This document shows, piece by piece, positions 37,871-47,905 of a stretch of 64,000 nucleotides of DNA. The position numbers and the translations under genes are program-made. The notes under the pieces are model-generated. The model was not told the DNA's origin and did not search any database. It saw only the letters and a list, made by a program, of their open reading frames with translations. Positions within the stretch are counted from its first letter, which is position 1, and the number at the start of each line of letters is the position of its first letter. This DNA is from Sphingomonas sp. LR60 (GTDB taxonomy: Bacteria > Pseudomonadota > Alphaproteobacteria > Sphingomonadales > Sphingomonadaceae), in the NCBI RefSeq assembly GCF_036855935.1, contig NZ_JASPFK010000001.1, positions 2,358,501 through 2,422,500 of the forward strand, written 5' to 3'.

Positions 37871-37956
37871 GCCCCGGCGCAGGCCGGGGCCCAGTTGGGG
37901 AACGCAGCCGCATTCCCCGCGACCTCCGACATTGGGCCCCGGCCTCCGCCGGGGTG
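37871..37956. repeat. Intergenic inverted repeat, family B copy 2
   Basis: GCCCCGGCGCAGGCCGGGGC and CCAGTTGGG on one side face ATTGGGCCCCGGCCTCCGCC on the other, as in the 6944 element. It fills the gap between GH43 and xylB. Confidence 0.8.
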
Positions 37957-37974
37957 CTCATCTGAAAGACACCC

Positions 37975-39414
37975 ATGTTCCTCGGCATCGACATCGGCAC
38001 CTCGGGCGTGAAGGCGGTGGTGATCGACCGTGACGGCACGATCGCCGCGCAGGCGACCGCCGCGCTGACCGTTCAGCGCCCGCACCCGCTCTGGTCCGAA
38101 CAGGATCCCGACGCCTGGTGGCAGGCGACCGACGCCGCGGTCCGCGCGCTTCCCGCAGATGTGCGCCGTGCGGTCCGCGGCGTGGGCATCGCGGGGCAGA
38201 TGCACGGCGCGACCCTGCTCGGCGCCGACGATCGCCCCCTGCGCCCCGCGATCCTCTGGAACGACGGCCGCTCGTTCGCGGAATGCGCAGAACTGGAGCG
38301 CGCGGTGCCCGGCCTGCGCGACATCGCCGCGAACATCGCAATGCCCGGCTTCACCGCGCCGAAGCTGCTGTGGGTCAAGCATCACGAGCCCGAGACCTTC
38401 GCCGCGATCCGCACCGTCCTGCTCCCCAAGGACCACGTCCGCCTGATCATGACCGGCGAGAAGGCGTCCGACGTCTCCGACGCTGCCGGCACCCTGTGGC
38501 TAGACGTCGCGAAGCGTGACTGGAGCGACGAACTGCTCGCCGCGACCGGCCTCACCCGCGACCAGATGCCGCGCGCCGTCGAGGGCAGCGACGTGACCGG
38601 CACGCTCCGCCAGGAGATCGCCGATAACTGGGGCATGGACGCCGTCCCCGTCGCGGGCGGCGGCGGCGACAATGCCGCGGGCGCGGCCGGGATCGGCGTC
38701 GTCCGCGACGGCGACGCCTTGCTGTCGCTCGGCACTTCGGGCGTCATCTTCGTCGCCACCGACACGCTGCGCGCCAACCCGGCGGCGGCGGTCCATGCCT
38801 TCTGCCACTGTATCCCCGACATGTGGCACCAGATGGCGGTGCACCTGTCGGCGGCGGTCTGCGTCGACTGGGTCGCGCGGTTGATCGGCGCAGCAGGCGC
38901 CGCCGACGTCTTCGCGCGCGCCGAGATCGCCGGCCCGGCAAACGGTCCTGAACTGTTCCTCCCCTATCTCTCCGGCGAGCGCACCCCGCACAATGACGCG
39001 CAGGTGCGCGGCGGCTTCCTCCAGCTCGACCACGACAGCACGCCCGAACGGATGGCGCAGGCGGTGCTCGAAGGCGTCGCCTTCGCGCTCGCCGATGGCG
39101 TCCGCGTCCTTCGCGAATCCGGCACGACCGTCGAGCGGCTGTCGGTGATCGGCGGCGGCGCGCGCTCGCGCTATTGGGGCGAGACGCTCGCCGCCGCGCT
39201 GGAGGTCGAGCTGGCCTATCTCAAGGGCGGCGAGGTCGGCCCCGCGATGGGCGCGGCGCGCCTCGCCCAGCTCGCGGTAGACGGCGGCACGCCGGCCGAG
39301 GTCTGCATCGCTCCGCCGATCAGCCACATCATCACCCCCGACCCGACGCTCGTCGACCGGCTCGCCCCCAAGCGCGCCGCCTTCCGCGCCGCCTATTCCC
39401 GTATCAAGCCGTAA
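37975..39414 (+). CDS. xylB: Xylulokinase
   Basis: Phosphorylates D-xylulose to xylulose 5-phosphate with ATP. The 479-residue FGGY kinase opens [20 protein letters not shown] (phosphate loop), has [20 protein letters not shown] and ILWNDGR (sugar-binding), [17 protein letters not shown] with the catalytic Asp, [10 protein letters not shown], and [19 protein letters not shown] and the ERTPHND block are typical of XylB rather than glycerol kinase. xylA follows 13 bases later, so the two form one unit. Confidence 0.96.
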   Translation: MFLGIDIGTSGVKAVVIDRDGTIAAQATAALTVQRPHPLWSEQDPDAWWQATDAAVRALPADVRRAVRGVGIAGQMHGATLLGADDRPLRPAILWNDGRSFAECAELERAVPGLRDIAANIAMPGFTAPKLLWVKHHEPETFAAIRTVLLPKDHVRLIMTGEKASDVSDAAGTLWLDVAKRDWSDELLAATGLTRDQMPRAVEGSDVTGTLRQEIADNWGMDAVPVAGGGGDNAAGAAGIGVVRDGDALLSLGTSGVIFVATDTLRANPAAAVHAFCHCIPDMWHQMAVHLSAAVCVDWVARLIGAAGAADVFARAEIAGPANGPELFLPYLSGERTPHNDAQVRGGFLQLDHDSTPERMAQAVLEGVAFALADGVRVLRESGTTVERLSVIGGGARSRYWGETLAAALEVELAYLKGGEVGPAMGAARLAQLAVDGGTPAEVCIAPPISHIITPDPTLVDRLAPKRAAFRAAYSRIKP

Positions 39415-39427
39415 AGGAACCCAGCGA

Positions 39428-40738
39428 ATGGCCACCGACTTCTTCGCCGACATCCCCCAGATCAAATATGAGGGGCCGGAGTCCACCAACGAACTCGCCT
39501 ATCGTTACTACGACAAGGACCGGGTCGTGCTCGGCAAGCGCATGGAGGACCACCTCCGCTTCGCCGCCTGCTTCTGGCACACCTTCTGCTGGCCGGGGTC
39601 GGACGTGTTCGGCGGCGGCACCTTCAACCGCCCGTGGCACGCCGGCGCGAACGACAGTGCAGCCTCGGCGATGAAGCGCGAGGTCGCGTTCGACTTCTTC
39701 ACCAAGCTCGACGTGCCCTATTATTGCTTCCACGACGTCGACGTGATGGCCGACGCCAACAGCGTCGCCGAGCATCGCCGCTTCTTCGGCGAGGCGGTCG
39801 ATCATCTGGAGAAGCTCCAGGCATCGTCGGGCCGCAAGCTCCTGTGGGGCACCGCCAACCTGTTCGGCAACCCGCGCTTCGCCGCCGGTGGCGCGACCAA
39901 TCCGGACCCGGAAGTCTATGCGTTCGGCGCGATGCAGGTCCGCGACGCGCTGGAAGCGACGCATCGCCTCGGCGGTCAGAACTACGTGCTGTGGGGCGGC
40001 CGCGAGGGCTATGAGACGCTCGCCAACACCGACCTGAAGCGCGAACTCGACAATCTCGGCCGCTTCCTGTCGCTGGTCGTCGAGCACAAGCACAAGATCG
40101 GCTTCGACGGCACGATCCTGATCGAGCCGAAGCCGCACGAGCCGACCAAGCACCAGTACGACTTCGATACCGCCACCGTGTACGGCTTCCTCAAGAAGTA
40201 CGGGCTGGAGAACGAGGTCAAGGTCAACATCGAGGCGAACCACGCCACGCTGGCCGGCCACACCTTCGAACATGAGATCGCGATGGCCGGCGCGCTCGGC
40301 ATCTTCGGCTCGATCGACGCCAACCGCGGCGATCACCAGAACGGCTGGGACACCGATCAATTCCCGAACTCGGTCGAGGAACTGACGCTGGCGATGATCG
40401 AGATCCTGCGTGCGGGCGGCTTCACCACCGGCGGGTTCAACTTCGACGCCAAGGTCCGCCGTCAATCGATGGACGCGGTCGACCTGTTCTACGGCCATGT
40501 CGGCGGCATCGATGTCGTTGCCAAGGGCCTGCTCAACGCCGCCGCGTTGATCGAGGACGGTCGTCTCGACGCGATCAAGAAGGAGCGTTACGCCGGCTGG
40601 GACGCCGATTTCGGCCAGCAGGTGTCGACGCTCGATCTTGCCGGGATCGCCGATCTCGCCGAGAGCGCCGACGTCAACCCGCGCCCGCGCTCGGGCCGTC
40701 AGGAGCGGATCGAGAACATCGTCAACCGCTTCATCTGA
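39428..40738 (+). CDS. xylA: Xylose isomerase
   Basis: Converts D-xylose to D-xylulose. The 436-residue length is that of class II enzymes. FHDVDVMAD holds the active-site His and Asp, [18 protein letters not shown] and [12 protein letters not shown] are family blocks, [18 protein letters not shown] and [20 protein letters not shown] carry the two metal sites. It lies directly after xylB. Its stop codon falls at the start of a 24-bp tandem duplication (40736-40783). Confidence 0.97.
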   Translation: MATDFFADIPQIKYEGPESTNELAYRYYDKDRVVLGKRMEDHLRFAACFWHTFCWPGSDVFGGGTFNRPWHAGANDSAASAMKREVAFDFFTKLDVPYYCFHDVDVMADANSVAEHRRFFGEAVDHLEKLQASSGRKLLWGTANLFGNPRFAAGGATNPDPEVYAFGAMQVRDALEATHRLGGQNYVLWGGREGYETLANTDLKRELDNLGRFLSLVVEHKHKIGFDGTILIEPKPHEPTKHQYDFDTATVYGFLKKYGLENEVKVNIEANHATLAGHTFEHEIAMAGALGIFGSIDANRGDHQNGWDTDQFPNSVEELTLAMIEILRAGGFTTGGFNFDAKVRRQSMDAVDLFYGHVGGIDVVAKGLLNAAALIEDGRLDAIKKERYAGWDADFGQQVSTLDLAGIADLAESADVNPRPRSGRQERIENIVNRFI

Positions 40739-40783
40739 TCCGACGCACACCCACCCGTCTGATCCGACGCACACCCACCCGTC
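40736..40783. repeat. 24-bp tandem duplication including the xylA stop codon
   Basis: Two identical 24-base units, 40736-40759 and 40760-40783, each starting TGATCCGACGCACACC. The first TGA is the xylA stop. The second unit runs into the family E repeat. Confidence 0.9.
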
Positions 40784-41165
40784 ATTCCCGCGAAGGCGGG
40801 AATCCAGACGCGCAGGTCCTCGTAAGAGGCGAAGCGTCCGACGTTCTGGATCCCCGTCGACGCGAAACCTCTGCGAAGGTCTGGAATCGTCCTGGATGCA
40901 TCGTTGCCCCGGACTTGTACCGGGGTGACGGGTGACGTTCGCGAAAGCAGGGATGACGGGTGTGGCGGGCACAATGCCCCCAAGCGGAACGACGCGGCGT
41001 CGGGCAGCATCCGGTCGCGCCACGCGCGTTCCCGCCCCTGCCCGACGGCGGCTAATTCGCCCGCGTCACGGCACCAGCAACGCCGTATCGGCCACCGCAG
41101 GGTTGCGAATCCGCCCCCCGCCGCCTAAATAATGTCCGACTAATTCCCATCACCGAAGGACGATC
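40739..41165. repeat. 427-bp non-coding gap with an inverted-repeat element (family E)
   Basis: Holds, at 40781-40858, an element starting GTCATTCCCGCGAAGGCGGG that pairs with its own ends (AATCCAGACG against CGTTCTGGAT) and, near 40905-40930, a half element GCCCCGGACTTGTACCGGGG. The remainder, to the operator at 41126, shows no gene; the stretch TGACGGGTGACG is a further degenerate repeat end. Confidence 0.7.
41126..41145. promoter_or_regulatory. Candidate GntR-type operator before the KGSA dehydrogenase
   Basis: TAAATAATGTCCGACTAATT contains TGTCCGACTA (41133-41142), which recurs, reversed, in the promoter of the IlvD/Edd dehydratase at 44940-44949. AT-rich flanks and a GTC-GAC centre are typical of FadR-subfamily operators. 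Confidence 0.6.
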
Positions 41166-42746
41166 ATGATCGACGGAGCGATGCTCATCGGCGCCGAGGC
41201 GCGTCAGGCTGACAAGCGGTTCACCTCGGTCGATCCGTCGACCGGCGCGACGCTGACGCCGGACTTCTCCTCCGCCGGCCCCGATGCGGTCGACGCCGCC
41301 GCCGCACTCGCCGCCGAGGCGTTCCCGACCTTCGCCGCGACCGCGCCCGAGGCACGCGCGACCTTCCTCGAAGCCATCACCGACGAAATCCTCGCGCTCG
41401 GCGACGACCTGATCGTCCGCGCGATGCAGGAAAGCGGCCTGCCGCGCGCGCGCCTCGAAGGTGAGCGCGGCCGCACCGTCGGCCAGCTCAAGCTGTTCGC
41501 GCAGGTCGTGCGTCAGGGCGATTGGCTCGACGCCACCATCGACCCGGCGATGCCCGACCGCCAGCCGCTCCCGCGGCCCGACCTGCGTCGCATGAACGTC
41601 GCGCTCGGCCCTGTCGCGGTGTTCGGTGCCTCGAACTTCCCGCTCGCCTTCTCGGTCGCGGGCGGCGACACCGCCTCGGCGCTCGCCGCGGGCTGCCCGG
41701 TCGTCGTGAAGGGCCACCCCGCGCACCCCGGCACCGGCGAGATGGTCGCGCGCGCGATTGCCAAGGCGGTCGAGAAGGCCGGGCTCCCGGCCGGCGTCTT
41801 CTCCTATCTGCCCGGCGAAACCAACGAGCTGGGCGGCGCGATCGTTCGCGATCCGCGCATCAAGGCGGTCGGCTTCACCGGCTCGCGCGGTGGTGGCATG
41901 GCGCTGATGAAGATCGCTGCCGAGCGTGAAGAGCCGATCCCGGTCTATGCCGAAATGTCGGCGATCAACCCGGTCGTCATCATGCCGCTCGCGCTCGAAG
42001 CCCGCGGCGCGGCGCTGGCGCCGGCCTATGTCCAGTCGCTGACGATGGGCGCGGGCCAGTTCTGCACCAACCCCGGTCTGGTCCTCGCGATCGCCGGCCC
42101 CGCGCTCGACGCCTTCGTCGAAGCCGCCGGCCAGGCGCTGACCGAGAGCGCGCCGACGACGATGCTCACACCGGGCATCCACGCCAGCTTCGAAAAGGGC
42201 GTCGAGGCGCTCGCCTCGCATTCGGCGGTCACCACCGTCGCGCGCGGCAAGGTCGGTGAAGGCGTCAATCAGGCGGTCGGCGCGCTGTTCCGCACCGACG
42301 CCACATCCTTCCTCGCCGATCGCGCACTCGGTCACGAGGTGTTCGGCTCGTCGTCGATCGTCGTCGCCTGCCGCGACCTGAACGAGCTGAAGCAGGTCAT
42401 CGCCAGCCTCGAAGGCCAGCTGACCGCCACGCTCCAGATCGACGCCGAGGACGAAGCCGACGCCAAGGCGCTGGTCCCGGTGCTCGCCGATCGCGTCGGC
42501 CGCATCCTCGTCAACGGCTGGCCGACCGGCGTCGAAGTCGCCCCGGCGATGGTCCACGGCGGCCCGTTCCCGGCGACCAGCGACGGCCGCACCACCTCGG
42601 TCGGCACCGGCGCGATCTACCGCTTCCTGCGCCCGGTCAGCCTCCAGAACCTGCCCGCCAGCCTGCTGCCGGACGCAGTCTCGGACGCCAACCCCTGGGG
42701 CATCGCCCGCCGCATCGACGGCAAGCGCGAGGCCTCGCCGCGGTAA
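41166..42746 (+). CDS. 2,5-dioxovalerate (2-oxoglutarate semialdehyde) dehydrogenase
   Basis: Oxidises 2-oxoglutarate semialdehyde to 2-oxoglutarate with NAD(P)+, the last step of oxidative (Weimberg-type) pentose and of glucarate routes. The 526-residue aldehyde dehydrogenase has FGASNFPLAFSVAGGDTASA at the cofactor entrance, GFTGSRGGGMAL, the general-base Glu in YAEMSAINPV and the nucleophile Cys in MGAGQFCTNPGL. The long form with these blocks is the KGSADH type III group. The start MIDGAMLIGAEARQ lies behind GAAGGA. The operator TGTCCGACTA precedes it and a strong terminator follows. Confidence 0.92.
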   Translation: MIDGAMLIGAEARQADKRFTSVDPSTGATLTPDFSSAGPDAVDAAAALAAEAFPTFAATAPEARATFLEAITDEILALGDDLIVRAMQESGLPRARLEGERGRTVGQLKLFAQVVRQGDWLDATIDPAMPDRQPLPRPDLRRMNVALGPVAVFGASNFPLAFSVAGGDTASALAAGCPVVVKGHPAHPGTGEMVARAIAKAVEKAGLPAGVFSYLPGETNELGGAIVRDPRIKAVGFTGSRGGGMALMKIAAEREEPIPVYAEMSAINPVVIMPLALEARGAALAPAYVQSLTMGAGQFCTNPGLVLAIAGPALDAFVEAAGQALTESAPTTMLTPGIHASFEKGVEALASHSAVTTVARGKVGEGVNQAVGALFRTDATSFLADRALGHEVFGSSSIVVACRDLNELKQVIASLEGQLTATLQIDAEDEADAKALVPVLADRVGRILVNGWPTGVEVAPAMVHGGPFPATSDGRTTSVGTGAIYRFLRPVSLQNLPASLLPDAVSDANPWGIARRIDGKREASPR

Positions 42747-42769
42747 GCGTTTCGGATTGCTGAGAAACG

Positions 42770-42799
42770 GAAAGGGCGGCCCTGAGGGCCGCCCTTTTT
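42770..42799 (+). terminator. Rho-independent terminator after the KGSA dehydrogenase
   Basis: AAAGGGCGGCCC, loop TGA, GGGCCGCCCTTTTTG: a perfect 12-bp stem with a T-run, 24 bases after the stop. Confidence 0.93.
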
Positions 42800-42849
42800 G
42801 TTTGCCCGGTCAACGCCGGCCTCGCGCAGCCGACCTGCCCCAGCCCCTC

Positions 42850-42925
42850 GTCATTGCGAGCGCAGCGAAGCAATCCCGGGCGTCCTGATCCAGCCCTGGA
42901 TTGCTTCGCTACGCTCGCAATGACG
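42850..42925. repeat. Intergenic inverted repeat, family A copy 4
   Basis: GTCATTGCGAGCGCAGCGAA on the left faces TTCGCTACGCTCGCAATGAC on the right, with the CGTCCTGATC centre. One arm has a G-to-A change relative to the other. Confidence 0.85.
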
Positions 42926-43000
42926 GAAGGAGTTTGCCCGCGAAACCCGCGCTTCGACAGGTTCAGCAAGAACGGGGGTGGAAAGACGCCCCCGCCCTCC

Positions 43001-43085
43001 CGTCACCCCGGACTTGATCCGGGGTCCCGCTTTCTTCGCGACCGGCACAAAAGAAGCGAGGCCCCGGATCAAGCCCGGGGCGACG
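43001..43085. repeat. Intergenic inverted repeat, family C copy 2
   Basis: CGTCACCCCGGACTTGATCC and GGGGTCCCGCTTTCTTCGCG face complements AAGAAGCGAGGCCCCGGATC and AAGCCCGGGGCGACG. It lies directly downstream of the minus-strand dehydratase gene. Confidence 0.8.
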
Positions 43086-43107
43086 GCTCAGGTCACACGA
43101 TCAACGA

Positions 43108-44907
43108 TCAGTGATTATCGCGCGGCAGCCCCATGGTCTGCGCGATGCGCTGATACTTCTCCGCGCCCTCCAGGATCGCGCCGGTGCTCATCTGCCCGAC
43201 GACCGCGCGCTGGATCTCCTGCCACGGCGTCTGCGAGGCTGGGTAGGCATAGCCACCCGCCGCTTCCAGCGCCGCACGCCGCTCGGCCAGTTCCGCGTCG
43301 GAAATCAGCACGTTCGCCGTCCCCTTCGACAGATCGACCCGCACGCGGTCGCCGGTCTTCAGCAGCGCGAGGCCACCCATCGCCGCTGCCTCGGGCGAGG
43401 CGTTAAGGATCGACGGCGACCCGCTGGTCCCCGACTGCCGCCCGTCGCCGATGCATGGCAGCGCATGGACGCCCTCGGTGATCAGATACGCCGGCGGCCG
43501 CATGTTCACGACCTCTGCCGCGCCCGGATAGCCGACCGGCCCCGCCCCGCGCATGAACAGCAATGTCTCCGACGTGATGCCCGTCGCCGGATCGTCGATC
43601 CGCGCGTGATAATCCTCCGGCCCGTCGAACACCACCGCTGGCCCCTCGAACGCCTCGGGGTCGTTCGGGTTCGACAGGTAACGGTCGCGGAACTCAGGCG
43701 AAATGACGCTGGTCTTCATCACCGCGGCGTCGAACAGATTGCCCGACAGCACGATGAACCCGGCCTCTTCCTTGAGCGGCGCGTCGTACGGACGAATGAC
43801 CTTCTCGTCCTCGATCTCGCGTCCGCGGCAATTGTCGCCCATGGTCTTGCCGTTGACGGTCAGCGCGTCCTCGGCGATCAGGCCCTGTTCCATCAACTGG
43901 TTGACCACCGCCGGCACGCCGCCCGCACGGTAATAATCCTCGCCGAGATACTCGCCGGCCGGCTGCAGGTTCACCAGCAGCGGCACCTTGTGCCCCTCGG
44001 TCTCCCAGTCCTTGATCGGCAAATCGACCCCGACATGGCGCGCGAGCGCGGCGAGGTGGATCGGCGCATTGGTCGACCCGCCGATCGCCGAATTGACCTT
44101 GATCGCATTGTGGAAAGCATCCTTCGTCAGGATGTCCGAGGGCTTGAGATCCTCCGCGACCATCTCGACGATCCGCTTGCCGGTGAGATACGCTACCTCC
44201 TGCCGGTCGCGATACGGCGCCGGGATCGCCGCCGAGCCGGGCAGCGACATGCCGAGCGCTTCGGCCAGCGAGTTCATCGTCGTCGCGGTGCCCATCGTGT
44301 TGCAATAGCCCGTCGACGGCGCCGACGACGCCACCAGCCGGATGAACTCGGCATCGTCGATCTCGCCCGCCGCGAGCAATTGCCGCGCCTTCCACACGAT
44401 CGTGCCCGAACCCGTCCGCTCGCCCTTGTGCCAGCCGTTGAGCATCGGCCCGACCGACAGAGCGATCGCCGGAATGTTGACGGTCGCTGCCGCCATCAGG
44501 CACGCCGGGGTCGTCTTGTCGCAGCCGATCGTCAGCACCACGCCGTCGAGCGGATAGCCGTACAGCACCTCGACCAGCCCGAGATACGCGAGGTTGCGGT
44601 CGAGCCCGGCGGTCGGGCGCTTGCCGGTTTCCTGGATCGGATGCACCGGGAATTCCAGCACGATCCCGCCCATCTCGCGCACGCCCTCACGCACCCGCTC
44701 CGCGAGCACCAGATGGTGGCGGTTGCATGGGGAAAGGTCGGAACCGGTCTGCGCGATGCCGATGATCGGGCGACCCGACTGCAACTCCTCCAGCGTCAGC
44801 CCGAAGTTCAGATAGCGCTCCAGATACAGCGCCGTCATGTCGATGTTCGCCGGATTGTCGAACCACGCACGGCTGCGCAGCTTCGTCGGATCGTGGGGGG
44901 CGGTCAT
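43108..44907 (-). CDS. IlvD/Edd family sugar-acid (pentonate) dehydratase
   Basis: A 599-residue iron-sulfur dehydratase; length and blocks fit D-xylonate or L-arabinonate dehydratases, which convert the pentonate to 2-keto-3-deoxypentonate. Cluster-ligand cysteines lie in [24 protein letters not shown] and [35 protein letters not shown] and [20 protein letters not shown] are active-site blocks. [20 protein letters not shown] begins at ATG 44907. The shared operator TGTCCGACTA with the KGSA dehydrogenase, and the position beside it, support a pentonate substrate over dihydroxyacid or 6-phosphogluconate; which pentonate is unclear. Confidence 0.9.
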   Translation of the reverse strand: MTAPHDPTKLRSRAWFDNPANIDMTALYLERYLNFGLTLEELQSGRPIIGIAQTGSDLSPCNRHHLVLAERVREGVREMGGIVLEFPVHPIQETGKRPTAGLDRNLAYLGLVEVLYGYPLDGVVLTIGCDKTTPACLMAAATVNIPAIALSVGPMLNGWHKGERTGSGTIVWKARQLLAAGEIDDAEFIRLVASSAPSTGYCNTMGTATTMNSLAEALGMSLPGSAAIPAPYRDRQEVAYLTGKRIVEMVAEDLKPSDILTKDAFHNAIKVNSAIGGSTNAPIHLAALARHVGVDLPIKDWETEGHKVPLLVNLQPAGEYLGEDYYRAGGVPAVVNQLMEQGLIAEDALTVNGKTMGDNCRGREIEDEKVIRPYDAPLKEEAGFIVLSGNLFDAAVMKTSVISPEFRDRYLSNPNDPEAFEGPAVVFDGPEDYHARIDDPATGITSETLLFMRGAGPVGYPGAAEVVNMRPPAYLITEGVHALPCIGDGRQSGTSGSPSILNASPEAAAMGGLALLKTGDRVRVDLSKGTANVLISDAELAERRAALEAAGGYAYPASQTPWQEIQRAVVGQMSTGAILEGAEKYQRIAQTMGLPRDNH

Positions 44908-44939
44908 GCAGGCGGACTCCAAAGCGAAAGGCAGCGATA

Positions 44940-44949
44940 TAGTCGGACA
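44940..44949. promoter_or_regulatory. Candidate GntR-type operator before the pentonate dehydratase
   Basis: On the minus strand this reads TGTCCGACTA, with AT-rich flanks (TTATTTGTCCGACTATATCG), 33 bases upstream of the start at 44907. It is the partner of the 41126-41145 site. Confidence 0.6.
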
Positions 44950-44961
44950 AATAACATAAGA

Positions 44962-46174
44962 CTAACGGAGCGTCGCCAGCGAAATCCCCTCCGCCATCGC
45001 ACGATAACCCGCGATACTAGGGTGAAGTCCGTCGCCGCTGTCATAGGCGGGGAGCAGACGATCGGGCCGCGCCGGGTCGCGCATCATCCGGTCGAAATCG
45101 ATCACGCGATCGGCGTTGCCCGGCGTGCGGATCCAGGCGTTGATCGCCTGCCGATCCGCCTCGCTCGCCGCACCGGGATGATAATAAGCGTTGGTCGAAA
45201 AAGGCATGATCGTCGCGAGATGCACCGTCATCCCCTTGGCATGCGCCCGCGCGACCATTTGCGCATAGGCACCCGTCACCCCCGCCACCAATGCGCGATG
45301 CGCCTCGGGGCTGGCGGGCTGTTCGCGGGTCAGCACGCCGATATCGTTGACGCCCTCCAGCACGATCAGATGCTTCGCACCGGCCTGCCCGAGCACGTCG
45401 CGGTCGAAGCGCGCCATGGCATTCGTCCCGGTCCCGTCGAGCAGCAGCCGATTGCCGCCGATCCCCAGGTTGAGCACCGCCACCTTACCGCCCAGTCGCC
45501 GCGCGAGCCCGTCGGTCCAGCGCGCGTTGGTGTTGGGCTTCACACCATAGCCATCGGTGATCGAGATCGCCGAAGGCGACCACCCCGTTCGCCGTGGCGC
45601 AGCGCTCGACCTCCACGCCCGAAATCTGGAACCAGTGATCGGTCGCGGTCGCCCCCGTCAGGTCGGCCGCACCGGTCGCGTCGCCCTTCGCGATCCACGA
45701 GGTCGCGCGCGATCCGGGGTGCGAAGTCTGCCCCTCCGGCGCCACCGGCAAATAGGCCGACACCGCCAGATCGTCGAATGCCGCGACCGGAAGCGTCACC
45801 GCATCGCTCCACCATTCCGCGCCGGGCGGCACGATCACGTCGCGCGCGCCGCCGAACGACAGCGCGCGCAGGCTGCCCGGCGTCACCCGCGCGCTCGCAA
45901 GATCCGCCGAGCGCGCGATGCTCGCAGCGGCGATGCGCAGCGGCGCGCGACCATAAGCGTTCGAAAAGCGCACCCGCACCCGCGCGCCGCCCAGCGATGG
46001 GCGAACGATCTGGCGCAGCGTCGCGTCGCGCAGCAGGTCGTCGGCCAGGACGTTCTCGCCCTGCGGCGTCATCTGCGCGGAAGCCCAGGCCGCCTGCCAG
46101 CTACAGGAACGCGCGGCGGCGGGGGTGGCGGCGAGGCCGAGCAGCGCGGCGGCAAGCACGAACGAGGATCGCAT
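44962..46174 (-). pseudogene. SGNH/GDSL hydrolase, secreted, split by a one-base frameshift
   Basis: An esterase of the GDSL type, possibly an acetylxylan esterase given its setting. MRSSFVLAAALLGLAATPAA is a signal peptide; a beta-rich N-terminal region (VRVRFSNAYGRAPLRIAAAS) precedes the hydrolase domain. At VVAFGD the frame breaks. Removing one base from CGAGATC at 45562-45568 gives VVAFGDSITDGYGVKPNTNA, the exact block I with the nucleophile serine. Block III (GIGGNRLLLDG), GVNDIG and block V with the catalytic Asp-His (SGDGLHPS) follow intact. A LacI-type operator lies upstream at 46418. The frameshift is probably an artefact. Confidence 0.88.
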
Positions 46175-46417
46175 GGACGCTCCGAAAGAAAGAAGGGCCG
46201 GGCTCGCGAAGAGACCGGCCCCAAGAGTCGACGCGCCGAATAAAGGGGAGAAAAACGGCGCGCCTAACGCAATCAGAAAAGCGGGCGAGTGCCGGACGGC
46301 ACCGGAGGAAAGACGTCATGGACGACACGGTTCGGGCCGGGCGTGGTGATCGACATCTTCCTCTCCATGACCGTTCGCGCCGGTCGCACCTGATCCGAGA
46401 ACATGCTCGCATGGTGT

Positions 46418-46431
46418 TGATAGCGGTATCA
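46418..46431. promoter_or_regulatory. LacI-type operator upstream of the SGNH hydrolase
   Basis: TGATAGCGGTATCA is a palindrome with a central CG (one mismatch). It lies in the 275-base gap between the MFS gene end and the SGNH start, which otherwise holds no gene. Confidence 0.65.
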
Positions 46432-46449
46432 CAAACTTCTCCGCATCCG

Positions 46450-47772
46450 TCAACCGGCCTGTGTCAGACGAACGTCGCGGTAGCGGGGATTGAGCAGGTG
46501 GAACACCAGCAGCGCCACCAGATAGGCCACGCCACAGGCGACGAAGAACGGCCCGTAGCTGCCGACGGTGTCGAGCAGCAGCCCGAGCGACTTGGACGCG
46601 ATGAAGCCGCCAACCGCGCCCGCGAACCCGCCGAGCCCGATCAGCGTCCCTTGGGCGAAGCGCGGAAACTGGTCGCCCGGCAGCGCGAACAAATTGGTAG
46701 AGAACCCCTGGTGCGCCGCGCACGCCAGCCCGATCAGCAGCACCGCGATCCAGATGCTGCTCGCCTGCCCCGCGAACATCACCGGCAGCGCGAACAAGGC
46801 ACACGCGAACATCGCCCGCTTGCGCGCCCGGCCGGTCGCCACCCCGCGCTTGAGCAGGTGCGACGAATACCAGCCGCCCGCGATCGCGCCGAAATCGGCG
46901 AGAATGTAGATCGCGACAAGCGGCGGCCCGAAGCTTTTCAGGTCATAGCCATATTGCTTGTTGAAGAAGTCCGGCAGCCAGAACAGGAACGTCCACCACA
47001 CGGGATCGATCAGGAACCGCCCCGCCATATAGGCCCAGGCTTCACGATGCCGCAGCACGCGCAGGAAGCCGGCGCGCCCCTGGTCGATCGCCGGTTCGAT
47101 CTCGATCCACGCACGTTCCTCGGGCGACAGCCGCGGGTGCTCGGCGGGCTTGTGGTACAAGCGCCACCACGCGAACAGCCAGACAAGGTTGAACAGCCCG
47201 GTGATGATGAATGCCCAGCGCCAATCGAGCAGCAATCCGGCGACGATGAAGCCGATCAGCAGCGGGGTGACCACCGCCCCGACGTTCGCCCCGGCGTTGA
47301 AGATGCCGATCGCGAGCGCGCGCTCCTTCTTGGGAAACCATTGCGACGCGGCGGCGAGCGCGGAAGGGTAGGTTCCCGCCTCGCCGAACGCGAGCGGGAT
47401 GCGCGCGATCACGAAGCCGGTCGTCGAGGTGACGAGCGTCTGCGCGAAATGGCCGAACGTCCAGCTGCCCATCGCGAGCAAATAACCGTATTTCGGCCCG
47501 ATCCGGTCGATCAGCCATCCGAAAATCAGGAAGCCGATCCCGTAGAAGACCTGGAAATAGCCGGTGACGTCGCCGTAGCCGGTGTTCGTCCAATGATAGA
47601 GTTCGGTCAGCTGCGGCTTGAGCACCCCCAGCACCAGCCGGTCGACGTAGGACAGCACCACCGCCGCGAACAGCAGGCCGCAGATGATCCAGCGAACACG
47701 ACCCTTGGGTCGCGGAACCTCGGATATGGCGGCCTCGGGCGCGTGCTGCGCGGCGTCGGTGAAGTCGCTCAT
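46450..47772 (-). CDS. MFS transporter, anion:cation symporter family (hexuronate-type)
   Basis: A 440-residue twelve-helix carrier of the ACS family, which includes the glucuronate and galacturonate importer ExuT. The first helix WIICGLLFAAVVLSYVDRLV ends with the DR motif, LIFGWLIDRIGPKYG is the loop 2-3 signature, and GFVIARIPLAFGEAGTYPSA matches the RxxxGxxEA block of ExuT-like carriers. It follows manD by 133 bases on the same strand, so it is the natural candidate for (aldo)uronate uptake across the inner membrane. Specificity is inferred from context. Confidence 0.9.
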   Translation of the reverse strand: MSDFTDAAQHAPEAAISEVPRPKGRVRWIICGLLFAAVVLSYVDRLVLGVLKPQLTELYHWTNTGYGDVTGYFQVFYGIGFLIFGWLIDRIGPKYGYLLAMGSWTFGHFAQTLVTSTTGFVIARIPLAFGEAGTYPSALAAASQWFPKKERALAIGIFNAGANVGAVVTPLLIGFIVAGLLLDWRWAFIITGLFNLVWLFAWWRLYHKPAEHPRLSPEERAWIEIEPAIDQGRAGFLRVLRHREAWAYMAGRFLIDPVWWTFLFWLPDFFNKQYGYDLKSFGPPLVAIYILADFGAIAGGWYSSHLLKRGVATGRARKRAMFACALFALPVMFAGQASSIWIAVLLIGLACAAHQGFSTNLFALPGDQFPRFAQGTLIGLGGFAGAVGGFIASKSLGLLLDTVGSYGPFFVACGVAYLVALLVFHLLNPRYRDVRLTQAG

Positions 47773-47790
47773 GGGCGGACTCTCCTTGTT

Positions 47791-47878
47791 CCCCGGCGTA
47801 GGCCGGGGCCTGGTTGGGAAGGCCTCCGCGATCTACCCGAACCGTTTCCCGACTGGACCCCGGCCTTCGCCGGAGAAC
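47791..47878. repeat. Intergenic inverted repeat, family B copy 3
   Basis: CCCCGGCGTAGGCCGGGGCC and TGGTTGGGAA face TTTCCCGACTGGACCCCGGC and CTTCGCCGGAG. It separates manD from the MFS gene within what is probably one transcription unit. Confidence 0.8.
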
Positions 47879-47905
47879 GGACGGCGGCGTGTGTGAGCAT
47901 GGCCC

